Source: Polaribacter sp. BAL334 (lineage in GTDB: Bacteria > Bacteroidota > Bacteroidia > Flavobacteriales > Flavobacteriaceae). From it: a stretch of 64,000 nucleotides of DNA. The stretch lies in assembly GCF_015767435.1 (NCBI RefSeq), contig NZ_JADWOV010000310.1, positions 1 through 64,000 on the forward strand. Direction: 5' to 3'. Positions 53,556 through 61,116 of this stretch are shown piece by piece. The notes beneath the pieces were generated by a model. It was given only the letters and a program-made list of their open reading frames with translations, did not search any database and was not told the DNA's origin. The stretch's first letter is position 1. Every line of letters starts with the position of its first letter. The position numbers were made by a program, and so were the translations under genes.

Positions 53556-55760
53556 ATGAGAAGAATTTATTTCGTTCTTTTTTCGTTTTTCTTCATCACA
53601 ACAGCTTTTGTTGCGCAAGAAAAAATCGAAAAAAAAGGAACACAAAAAGGGCATACTGACGAGAATAAGTTTCGTCAAATGAAAGATTTGTTGGCAACGC
53701 CCAATGACCAACACTCGGCTTCTGGAGCACCAGGACATCAATACACACAACAAAAAGTGGATTATGTGATGGACATCCGTTTGGAAGAAAGTACCAACAA
53801 AATTTATGGTGATGAAAAAATCACCTATCACAACAATTCAAAAGACGTATTGGATTATTTATGGGTTCAGCTTGACCAAAACATGAGAGCTGACGATTCT
53901 AAAACTCCTTTAGCACAATCCAATGCAGCTTCTGCTTTTTTAACTCCTGAAGATTTCAAAAAAGAGTTTATGAAAGAAGGAAAAGGTTTTGGTTTCAACA
54001 TCGAAAAAGTATCAACTGCTGATGGAAAACCATTATCTTATTTAATCAACTGGACAATGATGCGCATCAATTTGCCAAAACCATTGAATCCAGGCGAAAA
54101 ATTTGTATTCAGCATCAAATGGAATTACAAAATCAACAACTCTGTAAAAGACGGAGGACGTTCTGGTTTTGAAGATTTTCCTGATGGAAACAACAATTAT
54201 ACGATTGCGCAATTTTTTCCAAGATTGTGTGTGTACAATAACGTAGAAGGATGGCAAAACATGCAGTTTTGGGGACGTAGTGAATTTGCGTTAGAATTTG
54301 GAGATTATGAAGTAAAAATCACAGTTCCTTCAGACCATATCATGGAAGCAACAGGAGATTTATTGAATGAAAAAGACGTGTTGACCAAAGAACAACGCAG
54401 TCGTTTTGATCAAGCAAGAAAATCATTCAAAGACCCAGTGATGATTGTGACACAAGCTGAAGCTGAAGTTACCGAAAAAGGACGTGCAACAACTTCTAAA
54501 ACATGGCATTACAAAGCCAATATGGTGCGTGATTTTGCGTTTGCAACTTCAAGAAAATACATTTGGGATGCTATGGCTGTGAATATCAACGGAAGAACAG
54601 TGATGGCAACTTCCTTATATCCAAAAGAAGGAAATCCATTATGGGAAAAACATTCTACAAGAGTGGTTGCAAATACCTTAGAAGAATATTCAAAATTGAC
54701 CTTTGATTATCCTTATTCAAAAGCTGTTTCTGTTCATGCTGATAGACAAGGAATGGAATATCCTATGATTTGTTTCAATTATGGTCGTCCAAATCCTGAT
54801 GGAACCTATTCTGACAGAGTAAGAGATGGAATGATTGGCGTAATTACGCACGAAGTTGGGCACAATTTCTTCCCAATGATTGTAAATTCAGACGAAAGAC
54901 AATGGACTTGGATGGACGAAGGATTGAACTCATTTGTTGAAATTTTAGCAGAATTGGACTACGATCCAAACTTCAATACTGGAAATTTACCCAAAGATAT
55001 TGTACGTTATATGGGTGGTGATCAAAGCAATATTTCACCAATCATGTCTCAAGGAGATTACGTAAAACAGTTTGGACCAAATGCCTATACAAAACCAGCT
55101 GCAGGATTGTACATGTTGCGTCAAACCATTATGGGTCCTGAATTATTTGACCATGCATTTAGAACCTATGCAAGAAGATGGATGTTCAAACACCCAACTC
55201 CAGAAGACTTTTTCAGAACTATGGAAGATGCTTCTGCCATGGATTTAGATTGGTTTTGGAGAGGTTGGTTTTATACTACTGATGTAACTGACATTGGTAT
55301 TAAAGAAGTAAAACCATTGTATTTGACTGACAAAGCAAGTGAGCGTGTTCAAAAACTAAAAACACAATACAAAGACTATTTTGATAGCTTGGGAGATTTA
55401 GTATATATTACGGATATAAAAGAAGATGCAAACCCAAAAGCGATGGCAAAATATGTAGATGGGAAAGAAGTACCTTCTTTTATTTATTCTGTTGAATTTG
55501 ACAAACCAGGAGGTTTGGTAGTTCCTTTAATTGTAGAATTGACTTACAAAGATGGCACAAAAGAAAAACAAACCTTCCCTGCACAAATTTGGATGAGAGA
55601 TGACAATTCAGTGAAAAGAGTATTTGCTTCATCACAAGAAATCATCAGCATCACTGTAGATCCAGATTTAGAAACGGCAGATGTGGACACTTCTAACAAC
55701 AGTTGGCCTAAAAAAGAAGCTGATAAGTTTGATCAGTTTAAAAACAAAGTACAAAATTAA
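53556..55760 (+). CDS. Secreted M1-family metallopeptidase, copy 2
   Basis: The 734-residue protein has a signal peptide ending at A-F-V-A-Q. It is a close paralogue of copy 1 along its whole length, with G-M-E-Y-P, H-E-V-G-H-N-F near residue 431, and the same C-terminal D-P-D-L-E-T-A-D-V-D-T-S-N-N-S. It has about 30 extra residues near 590-640. A terminator separates it from copy 1, so it can be expressed independently. Confidence 0.93.
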   Translation: MRRIYFVLFSFFFITTAFVAQEKIEKKGTQKGHTDENKFRQMKDLLATPNDQHSASGAPGHQYTQQKVDYVMDIRLEESTNKIYGDEKITYHNNSKDVLDYLWVQLDQNMRADDSKTPLAQSNAASAFLTPEDFKKEFMKEGKGFGFNIEKVSTADGKPLSYLINWTMMRINLPKPLNPGEKFVFSIKWNYKINNSVKDGGRSGFEDFPDGNNNYTIAQFFPRLCVYNNVEGWQNMQFWGRSEFALEFGDYEVKITVPSDHIMEATGDLLNEKDVLTKEQRSRFDQARKSFKDPVMIVTQAEAEVTEKGRATTSKTWHYKANMVRDFAFATSRKYIWDAMAVNINGRTVMATSLYPKEGNPLWEKHSTRVVANTLEEYSKLTFDYPYSKAVSVHADRQGMEYPMICFNYGRPNPDGTYSDRVRDGMIGVITHEVGHNFFPMIVNSDERQWTWMDEGLNSFVEILAELDYDPNFNTGNLPKDIVRYMGGDQSNISPIMSQGDYVKQFGPNAYTKPAAGLYMLRQTIMGPELFDHAFRTYARRWMFKHPTPEDFFRTMEDASAMDLDWFWRGWFYTTDVTDIGIKEVKPLYLTDKASERVQKLKTQYKDYFDSLGDLVYITDIKEDANPKAMAKYVDGKEVPSFIYSVEFDKPGGLVVPLIVELTYKDGTKEKQTFPAQIWMRDDNSVKRVFASSQEIISITVDPDLETADVDTSNNSWPKKEADKFDQFKNKVQN

Positions 55761-55780
55761 TATCCAATTGATATAAACGT

Positions 55781-55807
55781 AAAAGCCCCAATTTTGGGGC
55801 TTTTTTC
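55781..55807 (+). terminator. Terminator after M1 peptidase copy 2
   Basis: The stem AAAAGCCCCAA / TTGGGGCTTTT has a two-base centre and runs into six T residues. Confidence 0.92.
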
Positions 55808-55994
55808 GTTTTTATATAAAAATGAATGCTGGTTCTTTACATTTATTTGGGAGAACTTTTGAGTGAAATTAAATCAAAAATGAATTTGAAGTATCATAAA
55901 ATTTTATAGCCACATAGATTCTGTGTTGATTTCCAATTAAAATTTATATTTTTTTTATAATTTTGTGCTAAGTCAGTCATAGAGCTAGACTCTA

Positions 55995-56036
55995 TAGCGT
56001 GTTAAACCAATTGAGTTTTCACGCTATTTTTTTTAT
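55995..56036 (+). terminator. Plus-strand terminator at the IS edge
   Basis: The stem TAGCGTG / CACGCTA (55995-56001 and 56020-56026) is followed on + by eight T residues. It overlaps the 3' end of the transposase gene and would stop outside transcription running into the element antisense to the transposase. Confidence 0.6.
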
Positions 56037-57039
56037 TTAAATAATCCTTGTCATAAGATGTTTGGTTTTTATACAATGTAAAAATCATTTCTAATAATTT
56101 TCTTTGTACAGCTACTAGCGCTTTCATTTTTATTCCATGTTTTGACACTAATCTTGCATACAATTCTTTAAAGTTTTCATCCCATTTTACAGCAGTCAAT
56201 GCCGGAAAATGCATTGCTTTTCGTAAGCTTCTATTTCCTTTTTTTGATATTCTAGGTTTTCCTTTTATGGAGGTGCCTGATTGTTTTTCTTTTACATCTA
56301 ATCCTGCATAACTGGCTAATTGCCTTTTGTTTCGTATTAATTCAAATCCATTAGTTTCTGCCAAAACGATTACGGCAGTTAACTCTCCAACACCAGGTAA
56401 TGTACAAATGATGTCTATTTCTTTTCTTATATTTTCATCACTTGCTACAATTACAGCTATATCATTTTTTATTTCTTTTTCTTGAGTATTCAATAGCTTG
56501 ATTCTTGCCTTTATACGTTTTATACTTTTCTCATACGGTTCTGCTTCTGATAATTCTGCATGCAATTGATTCTTTGCGGTAACCCGTTCTGCAACTATTT
56601 GATCACGTTCTCTAGTTAATTGCTGTAAGTTTTTATAAATACTTTTGGGACGTTTCCATAAATCTAGTTTCCTTTCTAGTCCAAATCTAGTAATTGCTTG
56701 CGAGCACGTTTTATCAGTAATGGTTTTAATATCTAAAGTTCGGATGTAATTGCTTATTTTGTTTGGAAGAACCACAGCAACATCAAAGTTATTCTTATCC
56801 AAATAATATGCAATTTTTTGATGATAAACCCCTGTAGCTTCCATTACATAAAGAACTTTTACTTCTTCTTTAGTTAACTTTTTTACCCAGTTTGTTAATC
56901 CAATAAATCCTTTTTCTGTGTTTTTAAAAACCTTGTATCTATACAATTCAATTGATAAATCTTCAAACATTCTGCCCAAAGTAACCACCAATTCTTTTTG
57001 AGCTACGTCAATTCCAACTACTTGTTTTAATTCTTTCAT
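56002..57039 (-). CDS. IS110-family transposase (DEDD recombinase)
   Basis: The 345-residue protein has an N-terminal RuvC-like DEDD domain (D11 in V-V-G-I-D-V-A-Q-K, E67 in Y-V-M-E-A-T-G-V-Y, D109 in T-I-T-D-K-T-C), a coiled coil (about 130-205) and a C-terminal Transposase_20 domain (L-P-G-V-G-E-L-T-A, Y-A-G-L-D, S-I-K-G-K-P-R-I-S-K-K-G-N). The fourth acidic residue expected three positions after D109 is a cysteine; I believe this is shared by its subfamily. The gene is intact, so the element may be active. Confidence 0.93.
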   Translation of the reverse strand: MKELKQVVGIDVAQKELVVTLGRMFEDLSIELYRYKVFKNTEKGFIGLTNWVKKLTKEEVKVLYVMEATGVYHQKIAYYLDKNNFDVAVVLPNKISNYIRTLDIKTITDKTCSQAITRFGLERKLDLWKRPKSIYKNLQQLTRERDQIVAERVTAKNQLHAELSEAEPYEKSIKRIKARIKLLNTQEKEIKNDIAVIVASDENIRKEIDIICTLPGVGELTAVIVLAETNGFELIRNKRQLASYAGLDVKEKQSGTSIKGKPRISKKGNRSLRKAMHFPALTAVKWDENFKELYARLVSKHGIKMKALVAVQRKLLEMIFTLYKNQTSYDKDYLNKKNSVKTQLV

Positions 57040-57044
57040 AACCT

Positions 57045-57290
57045 TAAAGTTTAAATTTATAAAGTGATGAATCTTCCTTCGTCTTGTCTCCTAATTGGAT
57101 ATTCTGGATATTAATTCTTGTTTAATTCCTTACATTCTGTTCAGACTCTAAAAGATAAAAAGGAATGAGGATTTTTCTATGTGTCAATATGTTTCTTTGA
57201 ACTATTTTGGGACATATCTTCTCTCATTCCTTTTCACTTTATTTTTTCAAATTTATTGACTTTTATCTTTATAATCAATAACTTCGCAAA
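57045..57290 (-). ncRNA. Candidate bridge RNA region of the IS110 element
   Basis: In IS110 elements such as IS621 the non-coding end before the recombinase gene encodes a bridge RNA that pairs with target and donor DNA. Here this region holds a long stem, AAAAGGAATGAG (57158-57169) with CTCATTCCTTTT (57222-57233). Inside its loop is a second stem, ATATGT with ACATAT (57188-57216). That is a multi-hairpin fold of the right size and place. RNA ends and guide loops cannot be fixed from one copy. Confidence 0.4.
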
Positions 57291-57477
57291 CATAGGAGAA
57301 ACATAGAAAAAAAGGCAGAGAAATACAAAGTCCTCTAAATAGAATGGTTGCTAATAAAGGACAAAAAAGGGGTAATAATTGGTTTTTATTAAAATATAAT
57401 GTTATTTTAGCTGAGGCGAATATGTTTTTAAAACTATGAAAAAGTACTATAAACTTGCGTATAATAACTAGTTAGCA

Positions 57478-57493
57478 GTGATTTTAAAATCAC
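57478..57493. promoter_or_regulatory. 16-bp perfect palindrome before the cassette 1 gene
   Basis: GTGATTTTAAAATCAC, 18 bases before the ATG at 57512. It overlaps the cassette boundary repeat and could be an operator or part of the recombination site. Confidence 0.5.
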
Positions 57494-57511
57494 ATTTGGG
57501 AAATAACAGAA

Positions 57512-57910
57512 ATGAGAAAGACAATTAAAATATTAGGTTCACTCCTATTCTTGCTTTTAGTGTTTGTTTATTTAAACTTCTTCTCAAGCTTTATTTTTCC
57601 TTGGCAAGAAAAAGACGCAATCCAAACGACACTAAATTGGGGCGGATTAGCAGAACTGCCAAAAGAAGCGGAAAATCTAACCGTTGAAAAAGAAGGAAGT
57701 GCTTTTACTCGAACTTTTATAGTAAAGTTTAACGCAAACCAAAAGGAAATTGAAAATTGGATTCTAAATAGCAAAAGACTTAAAAACAATAAACCAAAAG
57801 TTAGTGGCGAAACCAAAAGTTACGAAGTACATCCAGGCGAAAATGAATCTTTTGGTGGAAAAGTTAGCGTTGAAAAAGGGTTGGTGACAATCCGAATGAG
57901 CTGGAGTTAA
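57512..57910 (+). CDS. Cassette gene 1: membrane-anchored protein, unknown
   Basis: The 132-residue protein has one N-terminal hydrophobic segment (about 5-28: I-L-G-S-L-L-F-L-L-L-V-F-V-Y-L) and a small soluble domain with W-G-G-L-A-E-L-P, F-I-V-K-F-N-A-N and a C-terminal V-T-I-R-M-S-W-S. No family is recognised. It is the only gene between the inverted repeats at 57471 and 57917, which suggests a mobile or captured unit. Confidence 0.75.
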   Translation: MRKTIKILGSLLFLLLVFVYLNFFSSFIFPWQEKDAIQTTLNWGGLAELPKEAENLTVEKEGSAFTRTFIVKFNANQKEIENWILNSKRLKNNKPKVSGETKSYEVHPGENESFGGKVSVEKGLVTIRMSWS

Positions 57911-57916
57911 TAAAAC

Positions 57917-58056
57917 CACTGCTAACAGCAGTTTGTAGCAACTGCGAAGCTTGCTCTTCTCCCGAAAGTCCTGCGGACTTTCAAAAGGTGTTTTGTACTT
58001 GGAATCATCAGTAATAAATAATCGCAGCTGCTACAATCTGCGGAACGTTGGCAAAC
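57917..58056. repeat. attC-like imperfect palindrome between the two cassette genes
   Basis: TGCTAAC (57920-57926) and GTTGGCA (58047-58053) are outer arms with one mismatch. The 20-base arms 57928-57947 and 58022-58041 are complementary at 18 positions. The spacers between outer and inner arms are unequal (1 and 5 bases). The centre has a perfect hairpin GAAAGTCC-TGC-GGACTTTC. Total length is about 135 bases. This is the layout of integron attC sites (paired short boxes, unpaired extra bases, variable head), though the box sequences differ from the class 1 consensus. Confidence 0.6.
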
Positions 58057-58617
58057 ATATGAAAAGACAGTTACTAACTTCAATAGTAATTTTAATATTA
58101 ATGGTTTCCTGCAAAAAAGCAGAAACCAAAAAGACTGAAATTATTGAAGAAAAAACAACGACAGAAATAAAAATTGAAGAAAATATTGGAGAGGAACGAT
58201 TTGTAGAAAATGACAGTTTAGCTTTTGCTTTTCAGTCTGAATTAGAAAAATTTACTTTTAAAAATCCGATGTTTAAATCAGCATCAAAACCTTATCAAAA
58301 TCATCACGACAAAACAGTTATAGACACAATAAAAACTCTGACTTATGACAAAACCGAATTAGAGTTTTATAAAGCAGCCAATTGGGAACACATCATAGGA
58401 GGAATTATAAAAAATCCTGAAATAGAATTTTTTGATTCAATAAAAATTGGAATTAAAAAAGAAACACTTGAGAATATATTAAAAACTCAAATAGCAACTG
58501 ATTTAGTAACACTTGGAAATTTAGAGCAAACCTCATTATTCACTTTTCAATTTGAAAACGGAATTCTAAAATCAATAAAATTTCAAGGTTACTTTGATTA
58601 AAGATACGTTTGCCAAC
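58047..58617 (+). other. Putative gene cassette 2 bounded by inverted repeats
   Basis: GTTGGCAAAC (58047-58056) and its inverse GTTTGCCAAC (58608-58617) bound a single gene; extended arms match at 13 of 14 positions. No second palindromic attC-like site is visible after it, so the array seems to end or be broken here. Confidence 0.45.
58059..58601 (+). CDS. Cassette gene 2: lipoprotein, unknown
   Basis: The 180-residue protein starts at ATG 58059, right after the boundary repeat; upstream codons run through the attC-like site and are not coding. It has a lipoprotein signal with cysteine near residue 18 (L-I-L-M-V-S-C), then a lysine/glutamate-rich stretch and a beta-type domain ending in F-Q-F-E-N-G-I-L-K-S-I-K-F-Q-G-Y-F. 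No family is recognised. It is flanked by GTTGGCAAAC and GTTTGCCAAC. Confidence 0.78.
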   Translation: MKRQLLTSIVILILMVSCKKAETKKTEIIEEKTTTEIKIEENIGEERFVENDSLAFAFQSELEKFTFKNPMFKSASKPYQNHHDKTVIDTIKTLTYDKTELEFYKAANWEHIIGGIIKNPEIEFFDSIKIGIKKETLENILKTQIATDLVTLGNLEQTSLFTFQFENGILKSIKFQGYFD

Positions 58618-58797
58618 TTAAGAAGAACTGAGTTAAAAAACAAACAATTTTTCAATATTTTCTTTGCAATAACCTCCTAAACTCGCTCAACATCCAAGTT
58701 TCAAAACATCTATAAATTACCAATTAAAAGTTTTTTGCACTGCTCCTATTCTATTCTTATACTGCAATAACAAATACCCAATACTGCAAAGAAAAGA

Positions 58798-58918
58798 AAG
58801 CTCAGCAGTTTTTCATAAAAAGCTGAGCAGCTTTTGTACAAAAGCTCAGCAGTTTTTACATAAAAGCTGAGCAGCTTTTGCATAAAAGCTCAGCAGTTTT
58901 TTTTAAAAGCTCAGCAGC
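58798..58918. repeat. Array of six phased AGCTSAGC repeats
   Basis: Six units of AAAGCTCAGCAG or AAAGCTGAGCAG begin about every 21-22 bases from 58798. The first four alternate C and G versions, which are inverse to each other over GCTSAGC, so hairpins or cruciforms are possible. An 18-base perfect palindrome lies at 58829-58846. The gene-less stretch 58602-59028 holds this array and otherwise nothing I can support. It lies just past the end of the minus-strand acyltransferase gene. Confidence 0.85.
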
Positions 58919-59028
58919 GTTTATTTCACGCAAAGCTATGTGTTTTGTTATGAATGAACATGTTAGATTTTATTGGTGCCTTACAATTAAAAACTTGAAT
59001 TACATCAAACAGATGAGTATATCAGTGC

Positions 59029-59847
59029 TTAGGAATTCCAGAAAGTACGTTGTTTGTTTAATTCCTCTTCTTCTTGTAAAAATTCCTCAGCTTCTTTTGC
59101 TGACAATACTTTTAAAAAAGACGGATGTTGCTCAATTGCAAATTCAATTTTGGTAACGATATCAGCAATTTCTTCGTTTTCATAATCAATTACTAAAGGC
59201 TCCTTAATCACCATAGATTGCAATACATTTCGCTTTTTGATGTTCAGTCCTTTTTTGTCAAAAGAACGTCTGAAACCATCAATTACAATCGGTACCACCA
59301 CAGGTTTATACGTTTTGATGATATGCGCAGTTCCTCTTCTAATGGGTTTAAAAGGGGTTGTAGTTCCTTGTGGAAACGTAATTACCCAGCCATCTTTCAA
59401 GGCTTTTCCTATGTTAGAAATATCAGAATTTTTTACTTGTCTATTCACATCTTTTCCATCTGCTCTCCAGGTTCTATCAATAGAAACGGAACCTGCATAC
59501 GCAAATATTTTGGGCAACAATCCTGCACGCATGGTTTCGCCAGCAGCCACAAAATAAATATTCAATTTTGGATTCCAGATATACCCAATATTATTGATGT
59601 TGTCTTCACGTCCTTTTAACGAGGCATTGAACACATGAAACATGGCTGCAACATCCGCAAAATAGGTTTGATGATTGGAGATAAACAAGACATTTTTATC
59701 TGGTAAATTTCTTAAAATATCAGAACCTTCAATATGTAAATTATTGAATTTTCGATATCTCCCATGCGAAATGACTCCAAAAACGCGAATCAACCATTTC
59801 TTTAGAAATAAATAATGTCCAAAAGGATTCCTTTTAAATAAAGGCAT
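59029..59847 (-). CDS. PlsC-like acyltransferase with altered HX4D box
   Basis: The 272-residue protein has the 1-acylglycerol-3-phosphate acyltransferase fold: a motif I region I-S-N-H-Q-T-Y-F-A-D, motif III F-P-Q-G-T-T-T, and P-V-V-V-P-I-V-I-D-G-F. The usual HX4D has one extra residue here (HX5D). Its substrate could be lysophosphatidic acid or another lipid. A glutamate-rich tail (E-E-F-L-Q-E-E-E-E-L) ends the protein. A -7-like box TATTTTTG lies 31 bases upstream (59878-59885). Confidence 0.85.
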   Translation of the reverse strand: MPLFKRNPFGHYLFLKKWLIRVFGVISHGRYRKFNNLHIEGSDILRNLPDKNVLFISNHQTYFADVAAMFHVFNASLKGREDNINNIGYIWNPKLNIYFVAAGETMRAGLLPKIFAYAGSVSIDRTWRADGKDVNRQVKNSDISNIGKALKDGWVITFPQGTTTPFKPIRRGTAHIIKTYKPVVVPIVIDGFRRSFDKKGLNIKKRNVLQSMVIKEPLVIDYENEEIADIVTKIEFAIEQHPSFLKVLSAKEAEEFLQEEEELNKQRTFWNS

Positions 59848-59906
59848 TTTTTAATTGATTTTAATGAATTTCAACTTCCAAAAATACAAAACAATTTAAG
59901 ATTTTA

Positions 59907-60533
59907 CTATCTTAAAAGCTCTTTAATTTCTGATAACATCATGGCTGTTGCTCCCCAAATGATAAAATCCTGAATTTTGAAACAAGGAACCTCCACTTTT
60001 TTCATATAAGAAGTATCTAAAATGGCAGAAGTAATGTTTTTTTCATCTAACAAATCACTCACTAAAACTTCAATGGTTTGGGCAACTTCGTGATTTAACT
60101 TGAAAGTTGGTTTCGTGTTTGCAAATCCCAAAAAAGGCGTTGCTAAAAAATTACTTGGCGGAATGTACACGTCTGTCAATTCTCTAATAATCTCAATATT
60201 TTTTGGATGAATGCCCACTTCCTCATGGGTTTCACGCAAGGCAGTTTCTTGTAAATTGGCATCATTTAGGTCTAATTTTCCACCTGGAAAACTTATTTGA
60301 GCAGAATGTGTTCCTTGATAACTAGCTCTTTGCGTCAATAAAAAGGTCGTTTCTTGTTGTTCATTTGGATAAAAAAGTGCCAAAACCCCAGCTCTTTTAG
60401 GGTTATTTGCCGCAATTTTCTGAGCATCATATTGCAATCGAAGTCTGGGAGCTAATAAAAACTGTGCCTCTAAACCACCCAAGTTTGATGCTTTCAAATC
60501 ATTAATTTTTGAAGTGAATTCTGAAAAATTCAT
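59907..60533 (-). CDS. NUDIX hydrolase, CoA pyrophosphatase type
   Basis: The 208-residue protein has the CoA-nudix signature L-T-Q-R-A-S-Y-Q-G-T-H-S-A-Q-I-S-F-P-G-G-K, followed by the Nudix box R-E-T-H-E-E-V-G. It splits CoA and its derivatives into 4'-phosphopantetheine products and adenosine 3',5'-bisphosphate. It lies 59 bases upstream of the acyltransferase on the same strand. Confidence 0.9.
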   Translation of the reverse strand: MNFSEFTSKINDLKASNLGGLEAQFLLAPRLRLQYDAQKIAANNPKRAGVLALFYPNEQQETTFLLTQRASYQGTHSAQISFPGGKLDLNDANLQETALRETHEEVGIHPKNIEIIRELTDVYIPPSNFLATPFLGFANTKPTFKLNHEVAQTIEVLVSDLLDEKNITSAILDTSYMKKVEVPCFKIQDFIIWGATAMMLSEIKELLR

Positions 60534-60588
60534 TTTGAATATGTACTTTTAACTTGTTGTTGATTTTGGCAGCAAATTACACAAAACT

Positions 60589-60882
60589 ATGGATAAAAAA
60601 TATCAAAAACTGTTGTTGAGTATCACACTTGATTTGATGGGTTTAATCCCTTTAATCGATGTTGTTTGGGCACCACTTTCGGCATTCATCATGGCAATTA
60701 TGTACAAAGGTGTAAAAGGAAAAATTGCAGGATTGATTAGTTTTATTGAAGAAATTATTCCCTTTACAGATGTAATTCCTACGTTTACCATTCTATGGAT
60801 TTATACGAATTTAATTGAGAAACCATCAGTTCAAAATTCAGAGTCTAAAGTTCAAGATTCAAAAGAGAACTTAAAAATCTAA
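60589..60882 (+). CDS. Small membrane protein, unknown
   Basis: The 97-residue protein has two or three hydrophobic segments (about 7-50, 58-80) and a polar tail (S-E-S-K-V-Q-D-S-K). It shows D-L-M-G-L-I-P-L-I-D-V-V-W-A-P and F-I-E-E-I-I-P-F-T-D-V-I-P-T-F, two similar P-x-x-D-V-x-x-P turns that suggest an internal repeat. I cannot name the family. It is divergent from the NUDIX gene. Confidence 0.72.
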   Translation: MDKKYQKLLLSITLDLMGLIPLIDVVWAPLSAFIMAIMYKGVKGKIAGLISFIEEIIPFTDVIPTFTILWIYTNLIEKPSVQNSESKVQDSKENLKI

Positions 60883-60888
60883 ATTTAT

Positions 60889-61063
60889 AACCTGTTAGGT
60901 ATAATTGAATTTAAAATAAATTTGCCACGAATTCACGGATTTTTATAAGTATGAATCCAATAAATTTGTATTTTCATCAAAGATGAAAACAATTATTGTG
61001 ATGAATAACTTAAAATTTGTGAATTCGTGGCAAAAAAATCTATTTTATTATCTAATAAAATAT
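60889..61063. repeat. Foldback repeat, copy 2 (about 175 bp)
   Basis: It matches 19468-19642 over its whole length. In this copy both arms are intact: TTTGCCACGAATTCAC near the left end and GTGAATTCGTGGCAAA near the right end, with the central hairpin TTTTCATCAAAGATGAAAA. There is no ORF inside. Confidence 0.82.
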
Positions 61064-61116
61064 TTATAAACAATAGGTTAAATTACAGTATTCTACTATC
61101 GCACTTCAAAAATCTA

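Larger units (their letters stand above)
55975..57300 (-). mobile_element. IS110-family insertion sequence (borders approximate)
   Basis: A DEDD transposase gene with about 260 bases of structured non-coding DNA upstream and short hairpins downstream. IS110 elements lack terminal inverted repeats and make no target duplication, so the exact ends cannot be read from one copy. The limits given enclose the hairpin ATAGAG-CTAGA-CTCTAT (55979-55995) at the 3' side and the AT-rich edge at the 5' side. Confidence 0.7.
57471..58046 (+). other. Putative gene cassette 1 (GTTAGCA boundary to attC-like site)
   Basis: The unit starts at GTTAGCAGTG (57471-57480). The same ten bases, inverted, follow the gene (CACTGCTAAC, 57917-57926), and extended arms match at 15 of 16 positions. 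One gene fills the space. It ends where cassette 2 starts with GTTGGCA. No integrase gene is in the window. Confidence 0.45.

Noticed and set aside
51292..55760. Type IX secretion tails on the M1 peptidases
   Set aside because: The C-termini end in charged D-K-F-D-K-F segments without the sorting-domain pattern.
57951..58058. Longer N-terminus for the cassette 2 gene
   Set aside because: These codons translate the attC-like palindrome. The ATG at 58059 starts a standard lipoprotein signal.
58798..58918. AGCTSAGC array as a CRISPR array
   Set aside because: Units are only about 12 bases, the spacers are similar T/A-rich tracts, and no cas gene is present.
58878..59156. Plus-strand ORF over the repeat array and the acyltransferase end
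   Set aside because: It is a shadow of the repeat and of the minus-strand gene, with no family or start signal.
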